Below, in pieces: positions 16,559-24,968 of a stretch of DNA of 64,000 bases. The stretch covers positions 1-64,000 of the forward strand of contig NZ_MJEH01000022.1 of the NCBI RefSeq assembly GCF_001742425.1. The letters run 5' to 3'. This DNA comes from Bacillus solimangrovi (lineage in GTDB: Bacteria > Bacillota > Bacilli > Bacillales > Bacillaceae_N). The notes under the pieces were generated by a model. It ran no database searches. It was not told the DNA's origin and saw only the letters and a program-made list of their open reading frames with translations. Position 1 is the first letter of the stretch; the number at the start of each line of letters is the position of its first letter. A program made the translations under genes and the position numbers.

Positions 16559-17956
16559 TTATTCAGTTTTAGGAATACGAATAGAGAACATAACTCCATC
16601 TTGTTCATTTGTTAATGCATATTGAATATTTAACTGTTCAAAAATACGTTTAACTAAATACAATCCGAGACCGCTTCCACCAGTATTACGATTTCTCGAC
16701 TTTTCTAACCTCTTAAATGGCTCAAAAATTATATCGATTTGGTCTTCTTCAATTTTCACATGTGAGTTAAATACATGAATATGAACTGTTGTCGCCTCTT
16801 CTATACACGTTATACGAATATCAGCACCATTTGGCGAATACATCATCGCATTATGAATAATATTACGCAACGCTTTCTCTACAAGTTTTTTGTCGGTTTG
16901 AATAATAATCTCTTCTTTTGATACAAACTTGACATCCAGATGTTTCTCAGAAGTATAAAAATGAAAAGAGTCTACTATATTTTCTATACTTTCTGAAATA
17001 TTCGTTTCAGATATCGTTGTATTGAATCCTACTTGGTCTATTTTCGTTAAATGTAAGATTTCCCTGACAAGCCCTTCTAAATGCTCCATACTTTCAAAAG
17101 CACGTTTTAAATAACTGTCACGGTCCTTATAGACTCCAATATTGTATATCATACCTTCCAATTGTCCTTTTACAATCGTAATGGGGGACTTTAGTTCATG
17201 TGAAATTGTTGCAAATAAATCTTTTCTCTCTTCCTCTATCTTTCGCTCATGTTCAATCTCTTCTTTTAACTTCTCATTTGCATCATGTAAGTTCCTCATC
17301 GTTCTTTGCAAACTAGATGCCATATAATTCAAGCTATCTGATAATTCTCCCAACTCATCCTTTGATTTATATTCACTTTTAGTAGAGAAATCAAGTTGAG
17401 CCATTTTTTTTGCCACAGAATTAACCTCAAGTAACGGTTTCGATAACATCTTTGCATAGAACAGTGCAGCAATAACCGAAATAATTATATTGATGGATAT
17501 TAAATATGGTAAAAAATTCAAAATAGCTCTTTGTGCTTCATCAACTGGCTGCAGTGTTTGCCTTACACTTAAAATAAAATCTTGATCATCTTCTATAGAA
17601 ACAAACTGTTCTAATACATGTTGCTCAAAGGAACCTTGATAATGCAAGTCTTTTGAAGGTATATAAAAACCATACTTTTTATCAGGGGTATATATTGTAA
17701 CGGATGCATTATGCTCCTGTTCTAGTTCGTCAATTAAAGAGAAAAATTCACCTAAACCGCTGTCCTCTGCTTCCTTAACAAGATCTGATAAACCCATCTC
17801 TAACCTGCTCACCTTATATTCTTTATAAAAGCCAGGTAGAAAAATATAAATTGCAAAATAAATAATTAATGAAGTAATTAACAACAATGCCGTCGTTATG
17901 ATAAAAATTTTAGTAACGATACCTTTTTTCTTTACATGAGTAAAAAATCTATTCAT
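16559..17956 (-). CDS. Sensor histidine kinase
   Basis: 465 residues from ATG at 17956, which overlaps the end of the response regulator gene by eight bases. Two membrane segments (about 18-45 and 145-170) flank an external sensor region of about 100 residues. These are followed by HAMP, the dimerisation and phosphoacceptor motif FATISHELKSPITIV (H in SHE), and an ATPase domain with N-box NIIHNAMMYSPNG and G-box TGGSGLGLYLV. It belongs to the PhoR/VanS-like class. The stimulus is unknown. It forms a pair with the regulator upstream. Confidence 0.92.
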   Translation of the reverse strand: MNRFFTHVKKKGIVTKIFIITTALLLITSLIIYFAIYIFLPGFYKEYKVSRLEMGLSDLVKEAEDSGLGEFFSLIDELEQEHNASVTIYTPDKKYGFYIPSKDLHYQGSFEQHVLEQFVSIEDDQDFILSVRQTLQPVDEAQRAILNFLPYLISINIIISVIAALFYAKMLSKPLLEVNSVAKKMAQLDFSTKSEYKSKDELGELSDSLNYMASSLQRTMRNLHDANEKLKEEIEHERKIEEERKDLFATISHELKSPITIVKGQLEGMIYNIGVYKDRDSYLKRAFESMEHLEGLVREILHLTKIDQVGFNTTISETNISESIENIVDSFHFYTSEKHLDVKFVSKEEIIIQTDKKLVEKALRNIIHNAMMYSPNGADIRITCIEEATTVHIHVFNSHVKIEEDQIDIIFEPFKRLEKSRNRNTGGSGLGLYLVKRIFEQLNIQYALTNEQDGVMFSIRIPKTE

Positions 17957-18617
17957 CAATTTTATACCCAAGCCCTTTAACTGTTTTAATGTAATCTCCC
18001 TTTAATTTTTTTCGAAGATTTTTAATATGTGTATCAATTACTCTAGAATCCCCGTAATAATTGTATCCCCATAACTTATCAAGCATAACTTCTCTCGTAA
18101 TTACTTTTCCTATGTTCTCCATTAAAATCTGTAACAACTCAAATTCTTTCATTGTTAAATCAATGAGTTCACTCTCATCATATGCTTCAAATGATTGTAA
18201 ATTTAGCAAGAGATTTTTATATGTTAGTTTTGACAGATTATTGATTTTAATTTGATTATTTCTTCTTAACACAGCTTCGACTCGTTTAATTAGAATCTGA
18301 AAAGAAAATGGCTTCGTAATGTAATCGTCCACACCTAACTCAAATCCCTTTATTTGATCCAAATCATCTTCTAATGCAGTAAGCATAATAATCGGTACAT
18401 CAGATTTTTTACGGATCAATTGACATAATTGAAAACCATCCATATTTGGCATCATTACATCCATAATAATTAGATTAAACTCGTCATTTTGCTGAAATAT
18501 ATTAAACCCCTCAAGTCCATCACTTGCTAACATCACTTTATAATCTTGTGTCAACAAAAATTCGCTAATAAGTTCGCGTATATCGTTGTCATCTTCAATG
18601 ACGAGAATCGAATTCAT
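17949..18617 (-). CDS. OmpR/PhoB-family response regulator
   Basis: 222 residues from ATG at 18617 (GGTGAT site; upstream in-frame ATG at 18650 not supported). The receiver has the acidic pair EDD (8-10), phosphoacceptor D in IIMDVMMPNMDGF (about 51), a conserved T in MLTALED and K in ITKPFS. The C-terminal winged helix has LTMKEFELLQILMENIGKVITREVMLDKLWGY and DTHIKNLRKKL. It is transcribed with the kinase. The divergent region upstream carries a tiny exported peptide gene and a spaced inverted repeat that might be its target. Confidence 0.92.
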   Translation of the reverse strand: MNSILVIEDDNDIRELISEFLLTQDYKVMLASDGLEGFNIFQQNDEFNLIIMDVMMPNMDGFQLCQLIRKKSDVPIIMLTALEDDLDQIKGFELGVDDYITKPFSFQILIKRVEAVLRRNNQIKINNLSKLTYKNLLLNLQSFEAYDESELIDLTMKEFELLQILMENIGKVITREVMLDKLWGYNYYGDSRVIDTHIKNLRKKLKGDYIKTVKGLGYKIDE

Positions 18618-19020
18618 AACAATCACCATGCCTATTAATAATATGTTCATTCCAATTTCATTGAAGATATTATCTCACTCTAATGTGTATTCTATGTGAA
18701 GATAGTATTGCTAGTCAGAATTGGAGAGTATTACCTATAAACAATGCATCTACTAAAAGGCACAGAAGGTTATTTTAATAACTATTTGGTAAACCCGTAA
18801 TAAAAATTAGTATAATAAATCTATTTCTATATTAAAACTTCACATAAAAATCAGATAAACTACACACTTAGTTCAGGTAAAAATGATAGATTATGTAGAT
18901 ATACTTTTTGTTTTAATTACCAAATAGTCATTTCAACCTTACATTTTTTAATTGTATGAAATCGTGATAAAAACTACTTTTTTCATTCATAACTGAAACT
19001 TTAAAGGAGATAATAATTTT
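18618..19020. other. Intergenic region with a spaced 12-bp inverted repeat
   Basis: ACTATTTGGTAA (18781-18792) and its exact complement TTACCAAATAGT (18917-18928) face each other 124 bases apart, between the response regulator and the small peptide gene. It contains no gene. The arms could be operator sites. Confidence 0.45.
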
Positions 19021-19185
19021 ATGAAACAATTTATACTTATAGGTTTTTTAATCATGTTACTTTCTCTTGCTATAGCGTCAAGTGCCTCTAAAATTAGTAA
19101 CGGTGCATATTATGTAAAAAATACCTCCTCAAGTATCCTTATACTATTTAACGAACGAGAAGAAATAACGAATAATAAAAAGTGA
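19021..19185 (+). CDS. Tiny exported or membrane peptide, 54 residues
   Basis: ATG with AAAGGAG upstream. The product starts MKQFILIGFLIMLLSLAIAS, a signal peptide or membrane anchor, followed by a short polar stretch with SASKISNGAYYVKNTSSSILILFNEREE. No known domain. It is divergent from the two-component system, 400 bases away across a region with a spaced inverted repeat, so control by that system is possible but unproven. Confidence 0.6.
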   Translation: MKQFILIGFLIMLLSLAIASSASKISNGAYYVKNTSSSILILFNEREEITNNKK

Positions 19186-19432
19186 CACGAACCTTATTAC
19201 CTTACTTCTTCTAATTAATACTTTGTCACTACCCGAAGTTAAAGGACAACAATAATAACCATATAGTTCACATCACTTACTAGATGTCTTAATTACTTCA
19301 TTCAATTTTGATCAGTGATAAATTTAAGTATTAGATATATTCTGATGGATAATAATAAATTGGAGCTTCAAATAACTATATTGTTTTAATAGAAGCTTTA
19401 TTAATTTTCATCGACATACAAGGAGAGAAACT

Positions 19433-20062
19433 ATGACAAACCAAACAGCAGATTTGAGTACAGTTATCAATGAAAGACACGCTATTCGTGTATATGATCC
19501 AACTGTTAAAATTGACAGAAAAGAACTGAATGACATGATTCAAGAAGCTGCTAAAGCACCATCAGCATGGAATCTTCAACATTGGAAGTTTTTTGTTTTA
19601 GATGAAGATGAGATGAAGAAAACATTATTACCAATTGCTTATAACCAACAACAAGTCGTTGATGCATCAGCCGTTATCGTAATATTAGGTGATCTTGAGG
19701 CCAATAAAAATGTTGAACGAGTTTACGACGAGGCTGTACAAATAGGGATCATGACCGAAGAAATAAAAAAAAATATTGTCGATCAAATAAATGGAGCATA
19801 CCAATCCCCTCAAGTTGCTCATGATTCAGCTATATGTAATCCATCACTGGCTGCTATGCAGCTTATGCTAATTGCAAAAGCAAGAGGCTATGATACATGT
19901 TCTATGGCTGGTTATGATAGTGAACAACTTGTTAAAACATTTAATATTCCTAAGCGTTATCTACCTGTTATGCTGTTAAGTATTGGTAAAAGAGCTGAAG
20001 ATGCACACAAGACAACTCGTTTTCCAGTTGAAGACATAACAGTTTATAATAAATTTGAATAA
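19433..20062 (+). CDS. Nitroreductase-family flavoprotein
   Basis: 209 residues, AGGAG before the ATG. The FMN-binding pattern of the family is visible: ERHAIRVYDPTVKI at the N-terminus, AAKAPSAWNLQHWKFFVL, the central NPSLAAMQLMLIAKARGYDTCSMAGYD and the ending PVMLLSIGKRAEDAHKTTRFPVEDIT. Such enzymes use NAD(P)H to reduce nitro compounds, quinones or other electrophiles. It is a single gene closed by a strong terminator. Confidence 0.9.
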   Translation: MTNQTADLSTVINERHAIRVYDPTVKIDRKELNDMIQEAAKAPSAWNLQHWKFFVLDEDEMKKTLLPIAYNQQQVVDASAVIVILGDLEANKNVERVYDEAVQIGIMTEEIKKNIVDQINGAYQSPQVAHDSAICNPSLAAMQLMLIAKARGYDTCSMAGYDSEQLVKTFNIPKRYLPVMLLSIGKRAEDAHKTTRFPVEDITVYNKFE

Positions 20063-20088
20063 TGCTTTTACTGAAAAGCATTAAAATA

Positions 20089-20135
20089 GAGGTTGATATA
20101 TATTATCTAAGCATAATATGTATCAACCTTTTACT
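20089..20135 (+). terminator. Terminator after the nitroreductase gene
   Basis: A 16-bp stem, 20091-20106 with 20113-20128 (GGTTGATA / TATCAACC outermost, one wobble), is followed by TTTTACTTTTTT. Confidence 0.85.
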
Positions 20136-20205
20136 TTTTTTAACTGTTTATAATCACCTTTGTAACAAAAGGGTTCAACCTACTAACATCAAAACACTTA
20201 TTGTT

Positions 20206-20769
20206 TTACATAGAAAATGCAGAACAACTCCAATGCTTGTAACTTGTCCTATTCGTACTTTGCCACCCCATTTTTTTAAGTTCCTTAGCGATTAATTTAT
20301 TAAGAAATCCATGTCCAACCAAAACGACAGATGAATGTTCATTAGCATATTTAATTAATAATTGGGTTGCTTTTGTGGCTCGATTTTTTGCACTACTTAA
20401 AGATTCACAATTGCTTGAATATCCACTAAACCATAGACACCTTAATAATGTTGCCCAGATAACAGGGCTTAATTTTATATCCCAATATTTATTATTTGGA
20501 ATTGGCAATTCTGTTTCACGAAATAATGAATTCGAATGTACTTGTATATTTGAATTTAACAACTTTGCCGATTCTATCGATCTTGTTAAGTCACTTGTTA
20601 TAATAATTTGTGCTGATCCCACTATTGACTGAGTTTTTGACGGATAAGCTGTTTCTTCGAAAACGCCAGACGAATCGTACTTTTTTATCCAATCTTGAAA
20701 CTCGTTACTCGTCATTCGCTCATTATCAATACATTTTGATTTTCCATGCCTTATTAATGAAATTTGCAT
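20206..20769 (-). CDS. Histidine phosphatase-family protein
   Basis: 187 residues, AGGAGA before the ATG. Phosphoglycerate mutase-like fold: ISLIRHGKS at the N-terminus (catalytic H), TSDLTRSIESA, the acidic ETELP and the second histidine in VVLVGHGFLNKLIAKEL. It is larger than the minimal SixA type. The substrate is unknown. It lies just downstream of fabZ on the same strand with a 30-base gap, so the two may be cotranscribed without obvious functional link. Confidence 0.85.
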   Translation of the reverse strand: MQISLIRHGKSKCIDNERMTSNEFQDWIKKYDSSGVFEETAYPSKTQSIVGSAQIIITSDLTRSIESAKLLNSNIQVHSNSLFRETELPIPNNKYWDIKLSPVIWATLLRCLWFSGYSSNCESLSSAKNRATKATQLLIKYANEHSSVVLVGHGFLNKLIAKELKKMGWQSTNRTSYKHWSCSAFSM

Positions 20770-20799
20770 AATATATCTCCTGACAAGTTTATAAAATCA

Positions 20800-21225
20800 T
20801 TAATCACCGAAAGCAAAGATTAGTTCTGTCTCACATACTAGTTCACCATCAACCGTTGCAACACCTTTCCCTTTACCAATAGGACCTTTTAAACGAGTTA
20901 TTTCTACTTCAAGACAAAGTTGATCGCCTGGTTTTACTTGCCTTTTAAAACGACATTTATCTATACCTGCTAGAAGTCCTAATCTCCCTTCATTTCCTTC
21001 TTTCGTAAGCATAATGACGGCACTTACCTGTGCTAATGCCTCTACAATTAATACTCCTGGCATGACTGGATAATTAGAGAAATGCCCATTAAAAAACTGT
21101 TCATTACTCGTAACATTTTTTACACCAATTGCCCTTTTTCCTTCTTCTATTTCTATAATTTGATCCACTAAGAGAAATGGGTAACGATGCATAATTACTT
21201 CTTTGATTTTTTGTATGTCCAACAT
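20800..21225 (-). CDS. fabZ: 3-hydroxyacyl-ACP dehydratase FabZ
   Basis: 141 residues, typical length. The hot-dog fold has [12 protein letters not shown], the catalytic histidine in [23 protein letters not shown], where glutamate is the second catalytic residue, and the ending [15 protein letters not shown]. It dehydrates beta-hydroxyacyl-ACP in type II fatty acid synthesis. It is apart from other fab genes here. Confidence 0.95.
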   Translation of the reverse strand: MLDIQKIKEVIMHRYPFLLVDQIIEIEEGKRAIGVKNVTSNEQFFNGHFSNYPVMPGVLIVEALAQVSAVIMLTKEGNEGRLGLLAGIDKCRFKRQVKPGDQLCLEVEITRLKGPIGKGKGVATVDGELVCETELIFAFGD

Positions 21226-21453
21226 TATTAACTCTCCCTTACAAATATCTTATATCAGAATATTCATCATATTATAACACTTGATATTATTAGTTGGTAC
21301 TAAATGAGTTGAATGGAATACAATTACTTACAATTAATTTAATTTTATTACACTTAATAATGTAATCATGTATTTATCAGTTATAATTAAAGTAATAAAC
21401 ATAGTTACTAATCATAAATGAATGACATTTCCAATTCAGTAAGGATGGAGTAT

Positions 21454-22662
21454 ATGTTTGATGCAAATTCTTTTTGGCGAAATCGCTTAGAAAATACATA
21501 TAAAGAACTATGGAAGTATTACAAATATGTCGTAAGCCAACTAATAAATGTTATAATTATTGGTTTGGGGTTCCTTCTTTATTATTATCTTGAATGGATA
21601 AAGAACATTTCTGACAATTTCCCAATAGCTTTTCTGTTGGCCTTTATCCTAGCAATGGTCCTAACATATAGTCCAATTTTCACGTTTCTTAAAGAAGCTG
21701 ATCACATCTTTCTATTACCTTTAGAAAAAAAGTTAATCACTTATTTCAATAATTCAATCATACTAAGTTATTCAGTACAATTATTCATCATTATCATCTG
21801 TTTAAGCGTAACCATGCCACTATATTCAAGAGTATATGATGGTGTTGTACAATCATTTTTCAAATTTCTTTTTATTATGTCAATTACAAAACTACTTAAC
21901 ATCCTGATTAAGTGGTGGGTTCAATTTTATTCAGAAAAACAAGTTCATATCATTGATTCATGCGTACGTTTCGCTATTAATACGGTCCTCTTATATTTTT
22001 TATTTTCAAATGTATCTAATCTCTTTTGGATGATTGAAATTGTACTTTTAATAGGGTTATATATTTTTTTCAAAAGAGAAGCCAAACAAAAAGGATTGAA
22101 GTGGGAATTCTTAATTAAACAAAACCAACAACGAATGACATCGTTTTATCGATTTGCAAATTTTTTCATAGACGTTCCAAAACTAAAAGAACAAGTAAAA
22201 AGGAGAAAATTTCTAGACTTTTTTTCAAGTAGAATCTCTTATAGTCAAAATCAAACATTTTATAAACTCTTTACTATTGCATTTATTAGAAGTGGAGATT
22301 ATTTCAACTTGTACATCCGATTAACGTTAATCGGTGGATTTATTGTTTATTTTTCAGCTTTTAGATACGGACAAGTTATACTTGTTTTAGTCGTTCTGTT
22401 TCTAACAGGTTTTCAGCTTCTATCATTATGGAAACATCACCATCTTAAAATTTGGATTTATTTGTACCCTACTAGTCATACTTACAAATTGAAAGCTTTT
22501 CAAAATCTACTTTCTCGTTTATTGTGCATTCAAGTAACATTGTTCAGTGTATTAATTTTTATATGTGGAGAATATCTAATATCAGGATTAGCATTTATAT
22601 TTGGAATTATTTTCGCATATGGCTTTGTATACCTCTATAGCAAAAAGAAACTAACAATATAG
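21454..22662 (+). CDS. ecsB: EcsB-type ABC transporter permease, without an adjacent EcsA
   Basis: 402 residues from ATG at 21454 (AAGGA eight bases upstream; a longer start at 21418 lacks a site). Highly hydrophobic with about ten membrane segments. MFDANSFWRNRLENTYKELWKYYKY and the cytoplasmic FIDVPKLKEQVKRRKFLDFF are recognisable EcsB features. EcsB normally works with the ATPase EcsA encoded next to it and affects protein secretion and intramembrane proteolysis. No ecsA is seen within several kb, so this may be a paralog that borrows an ATPase. Confidence 0.85.
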   Translation: MFDANSFWRNRLENTYKELWKYYKYVVSQLINVIIIGLGFLLYYYLEWIKNISDNFPIAFLLAFILAMVLTYSPIFTFLKEADHIFLLPLEKKLITYFNNSIILSYSVQLFIIIICLSVTMPLYSRVYDGVVQSFFKFLFIMSITKLLNILIKWWVQFYSEKQVHIIDSCVRFAINTVLLYFLFSNVSNLFWMIEIVLLIGLYIFFKREAKQKGLKWEFLIKQNQQRMTSFYRFANFFIDVPKLKEQVKRRKFLDFFSSRISYSQNQTFYKLFTIAFIRSGDYFNLYIRLTLIGGFIVYFSAFRYGQVILVLVVLFLTGFQLLSLWKHHHLKIWIYLYPTSHTYKLKAFQNLLSRLLCIQVTLFSVLIFICGEYLISGLAFIFGIIFAYGFVYLYSKKKLTI

Positions 22663-22707
22663 ATGTAGGAAGACCATTTTTTCCTGCCTATTCTTTTTCG
22701 AATTACT

Positions 22708-22753
22708 GTACCTATGTCAATTTCAAGTTAAAAAATTGAATTTGACATAGGTA
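22708..22753. terminator. Long hairpin between ecsB and the DUF gene
   Basis: GTACCTATGTCAA (22708-22720) pairs perfectly with TTGACATAGGTAC (22741-22753), extended inward by TTCAA / TTGAA. It lies between convergent genes and probably ends transcription from one or both sides, though T runs are short. Confidence 0.65.
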
Positions 22754-22772
22754 CACACATTTTCTAAAACTG

Positions 22773-22919
22773 TTACCATACTTGAATTGATTTCATTATT
22801 TCAGAGACTATCCATTCATCCTTTCTTAGCGTTAGAAAAATTTGAACTATTGGATCAATTCCAAGAGTGGTTAACTCTACAGCAGCACATTTCTTATTAA
22901 ACAATTCTACGACTTCAAT
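22773..22919 (-). CDS. Possible 48-residue ORF with an ATT start, coupled to the preceding gene
   Basis: An open frame of 48 codons (IEVVELFNKKCAAVELTTLG ... SIQVW) begins at ATT, overlapping the stop of the upstream gene as TAATT. An AGGAG site lies seven bases ahead. Amino acid content looks protein-like, but ATT is a very rare start and no family is recognised. It could instead be the tail of the upstream gene displaced by a frameshift. Confidence 0.3.
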   Translation of the reverse strand: MEVVELFNKKCAAVELTTLGIDPIVQIFLTLRKDEWIVSEIMKSIQVW

Positions 22920-23698
22920 TAATTTTCTCCTAAGGTTTTTAATCGTTTAATATCGATTTCATACTTGTTTCCATATGTTCGTGCAATACCTTGAATATTT
23001 TCTTTTGAGCCATAATAAATTATCTTAAATTCGTCTCTTATATATTGAACCACAAAAAAATCGTCAAAATCGTCAAATGTATTTTGATTAATTGTAATAA
23101 AACCACTTGTCTGTGCTGTCGTTTTTACACTAATCCGCCTTCCATTACTCATTACATCAAAGCCATGTTGGTTCGGTTGTCTAGCTAAACTACCGTTCGT
23201 ATGAATAGCGCAAAGAAACTCTCCAATTCTTCCTAATAAATGTCTTAATTCAGTTGGTTTACAATTTAATAGACTCATTTCATATTTCAATATTTGGTTA
23301 TACTCTTCATAAAGCTTAATAATTTGGTTGTTACTTATGTTTCCATATTTATTCAATGAAGGACTATTTTGGATCAGTTCTTCAAATATTGTTTTCTTTC
23401 CATTATTCCATTCCCCAACAACATCTTCTACATCTTTCCCTTTAGGTTTGTGGAAAATCAACCCAGTGTAAGGATAATTTTCACCTATATATTTGTAGGA
23501 ATTTCGATTAATATATTGAAAAAGATGTTTATCAAACACTATTCCTTTATTGTAGCGATTATAACAGTAGTCTGACAGGATAACACTATCAGGATTAGTA
23601 CCATACTTGCACTTTAATTGTCGCTTAATTTCATGAACCTCTATTATTTGATTCATTTTTCCTTTACAATACTCTTTTATTTGTTCATATATTGTCAT
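22919..23698 (-). CDS. DUF7225/DUF6998-like protein with nuclease-like C-terminal domain
   Basis: 259 residues from ATG at 23698 (AGGAG seven bases ahead). The N-terminal half (MTIYEQIKEYCKGKMNQIIE, TGLIFHKPKGKDVEDVVGEW) looks like a DNA- or nucleotide-binding helical region. The C-terminal half has LGRIGEFLCAIHT, then GFDVMSNGRRISVKTTAQTSGFI: a glutamate, an aspartate and a lysine spaced like the E, D and x-K of a PD-(D/E)xK nuclease core. That suggests a restriction-like or repair nuclease, but no methylase or partner gene is adjacent. The DUF names are from memory and should be treated as tentative. Confidence 0.6.
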   Translation of the reverse strand: MTIYEQIKEYCKGKMNQIIEVHEIKRQLKCKYGTNPDSVILSDYCYNRYNKGIVFDKHLFQYINRNSYKYIGENYPYTGLIFHKPKGKDVEDVVGEWNNGKKTIFEELIQNSPSLNKYGNISNNQIIKLYEEYNQILKYEMSLLNCKPTELRHLLGRIGEFLCAIHTNGSLARQPNQHGFDVMSNGRRISVKTTAQTSGFITINQNTFDDFDDFFVVQYIRDEFKIIYYGSKENIQGIARTYGNKYEIDIKRLKTLGEN

Positions 23699-24067
23699 CT
23701 TAAAGCTCCTAAACATTTTATACTTCGTAATAATTTAAACCAAATTATACCATATAAAATATCCGCTACCATAGCCTGTGCACTGAACATCATCTCATAT
23801 CCCTTTACAGCTTAAATCAAACTATCCATGAAATACTCGTAATTCTGGTCTGAATTTGTACTATTATGAAGTTCACGTTCTAAGTCATTGACCTCAATCT
23901 AAATTTCTCCACTAATTTTGCCAAACGAGAGAAATGGTTTGTTTAGAATAATATAATTACTAATGTGAAGACAAATACTACTTTTGATAGTTTGAGCACG
24001 ATTTCAATTCTCCCTTACATACAATTTAATTTTGAATTCTAGTATCATAAGTATTAGAACATACAAA
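23699..24067. other. Non-coding stretch
   Basis: AT-rich, no reading frame or structure of note; it separates the DUF gene from the second Liv cluster. Confidence 0.4.
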
Positions 24068-24110
24068 AAATGCATATAGCTGAAGCAAACTCTGCTACAT
24101 GCATTTTTCA
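24068..24110 (-). terminator. Terminator of Liv cluster 2
   Basis: AAAAATGCATATAGC (24068-24082) pairs with GCTACATGCATTTTT (24096-24110). On the minus strand the T run follows directly after the livF stop. Confidence 0.8.
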
Positions 24111-24112
24111 AG

Positions 24113-24901
24113 TTAAACCCACCGCTTTTTTTTACGATATGATTTTACCTCTCGATAATTTTTACGTCCATCGTCACTCATTCCAAGATAATGCTCTTGA
24201 ACTTCCTTATTAGAGAGTAACGATACTACAGGAGCTTCCATCACACTTCTCCCATCTTCAATAATATAACCATAATCCGCGATTGAAAGTGCAACGTTTG
24301 CGTTTTGTTCTACTACAAGGATAGATGTTCCTTCTTCTATATTTATTTGTTTAATATTTTGGAAGATTTCTTTAACTAGTAAAGGTGCGATGCCCAGTGA
24401 TGGTTCGTCTAACAGTAGCAGTTTAGGTTTTGCCATAATGCCCCGACCGATAGCTAACATTTGCTGTTCTCCCCCGGAGAGTAGACCCGCATGACGAGCA
24501 TGCAACATCTTTAATTTCGGAAAATAATGATATACCCGCTCCATTTCTTGCTTCAAATGATTACGATCTTTTCTAGTATGTGCACCAGCAAGTAGATTTT
24601 CTTCAACTGTAAGATGTTTAAATACTCTCCTGCCTTCCATACTTTGAAATACTCCCTTTTTCACAATCTCATCCGCACTCAATTTCGTAATATCTTCACT
24701 ATTAAACGTAATTGATCCTTTCGTTACTTGGCCACCCTCTCCACTTAGGAGACCTGAAATAGCTTTTAAAGTCGTTGACTTCCCTGCACCATTACTACCT
24801 AATAAAGCAACTATTTTACCCGTTGGTACCTCTAAGGTCATCCCTTTTAAAACGAGGATCATTTTTGAATAAACAACTTCTATATTATTAATCCGTAACA
24901 A
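24113..24901 (-). CDS. livF: Liv-type ABC transporter ATPase LivF (cluster 2)
   Basis: 262 residues from the TTG at 24901 with GGAGG eight bases upstream. Walker A GSNGAGKST, signature LSGGEQQMLAIGRGI, Walker B LLLLDEPSLGIAP and the typical EHYLGM near the end are all present. A 25-residue basic tail (DDGRKNYREVKSYRKKKRWV) goes beyond the usual LivF end. It closes the second Liv operon, after a terminator-like hairpin that follows the binding protein gene. Confidence 0.92.
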   Translation of the reverse strand: MLRINNIEVVYSKMILVLKGMTLEVPTGKIVALLGSNGAGKSTTLKAISGLLSGEGGQVTKGSITFNSEDITKLSADEIVKKGVFQSMEGRRVFKHLTVEENLLAGAHTRKDRNHLKQEMERVYHYFPKLKMLHARHAGLLSGGEQQMLAIGRGIMAKPKLLLLDEPSLGIAPLLVKEIFQNIKQINIEEGTSILVVEQNANVALSIADYGYIIEDGRSVMEAPVVSLLSNKEVQEHYLGMSDDGRKNYREVKSYRKKKRWV

Positions 24902-24940
24902 TACACATACCTCCTTCATTAGATTGTAATAATACTGAAT

Positions 24941-24964
24941 AAAGGAGGCATCCGCCTCCTTTTA
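24941..24964 (-). terminator. Hairpin between livK2 and livF2
   Basis: AAAGGAGGC (24941-24949) pairs with GCCTCCTTT (24954-24962) around a four-base loop, five bases after the livK2 stop. It likely attenuates expression of livF2 relative to the binding protein. Confidence 0.75.
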
Positions 24965-24968
24965 ACGA

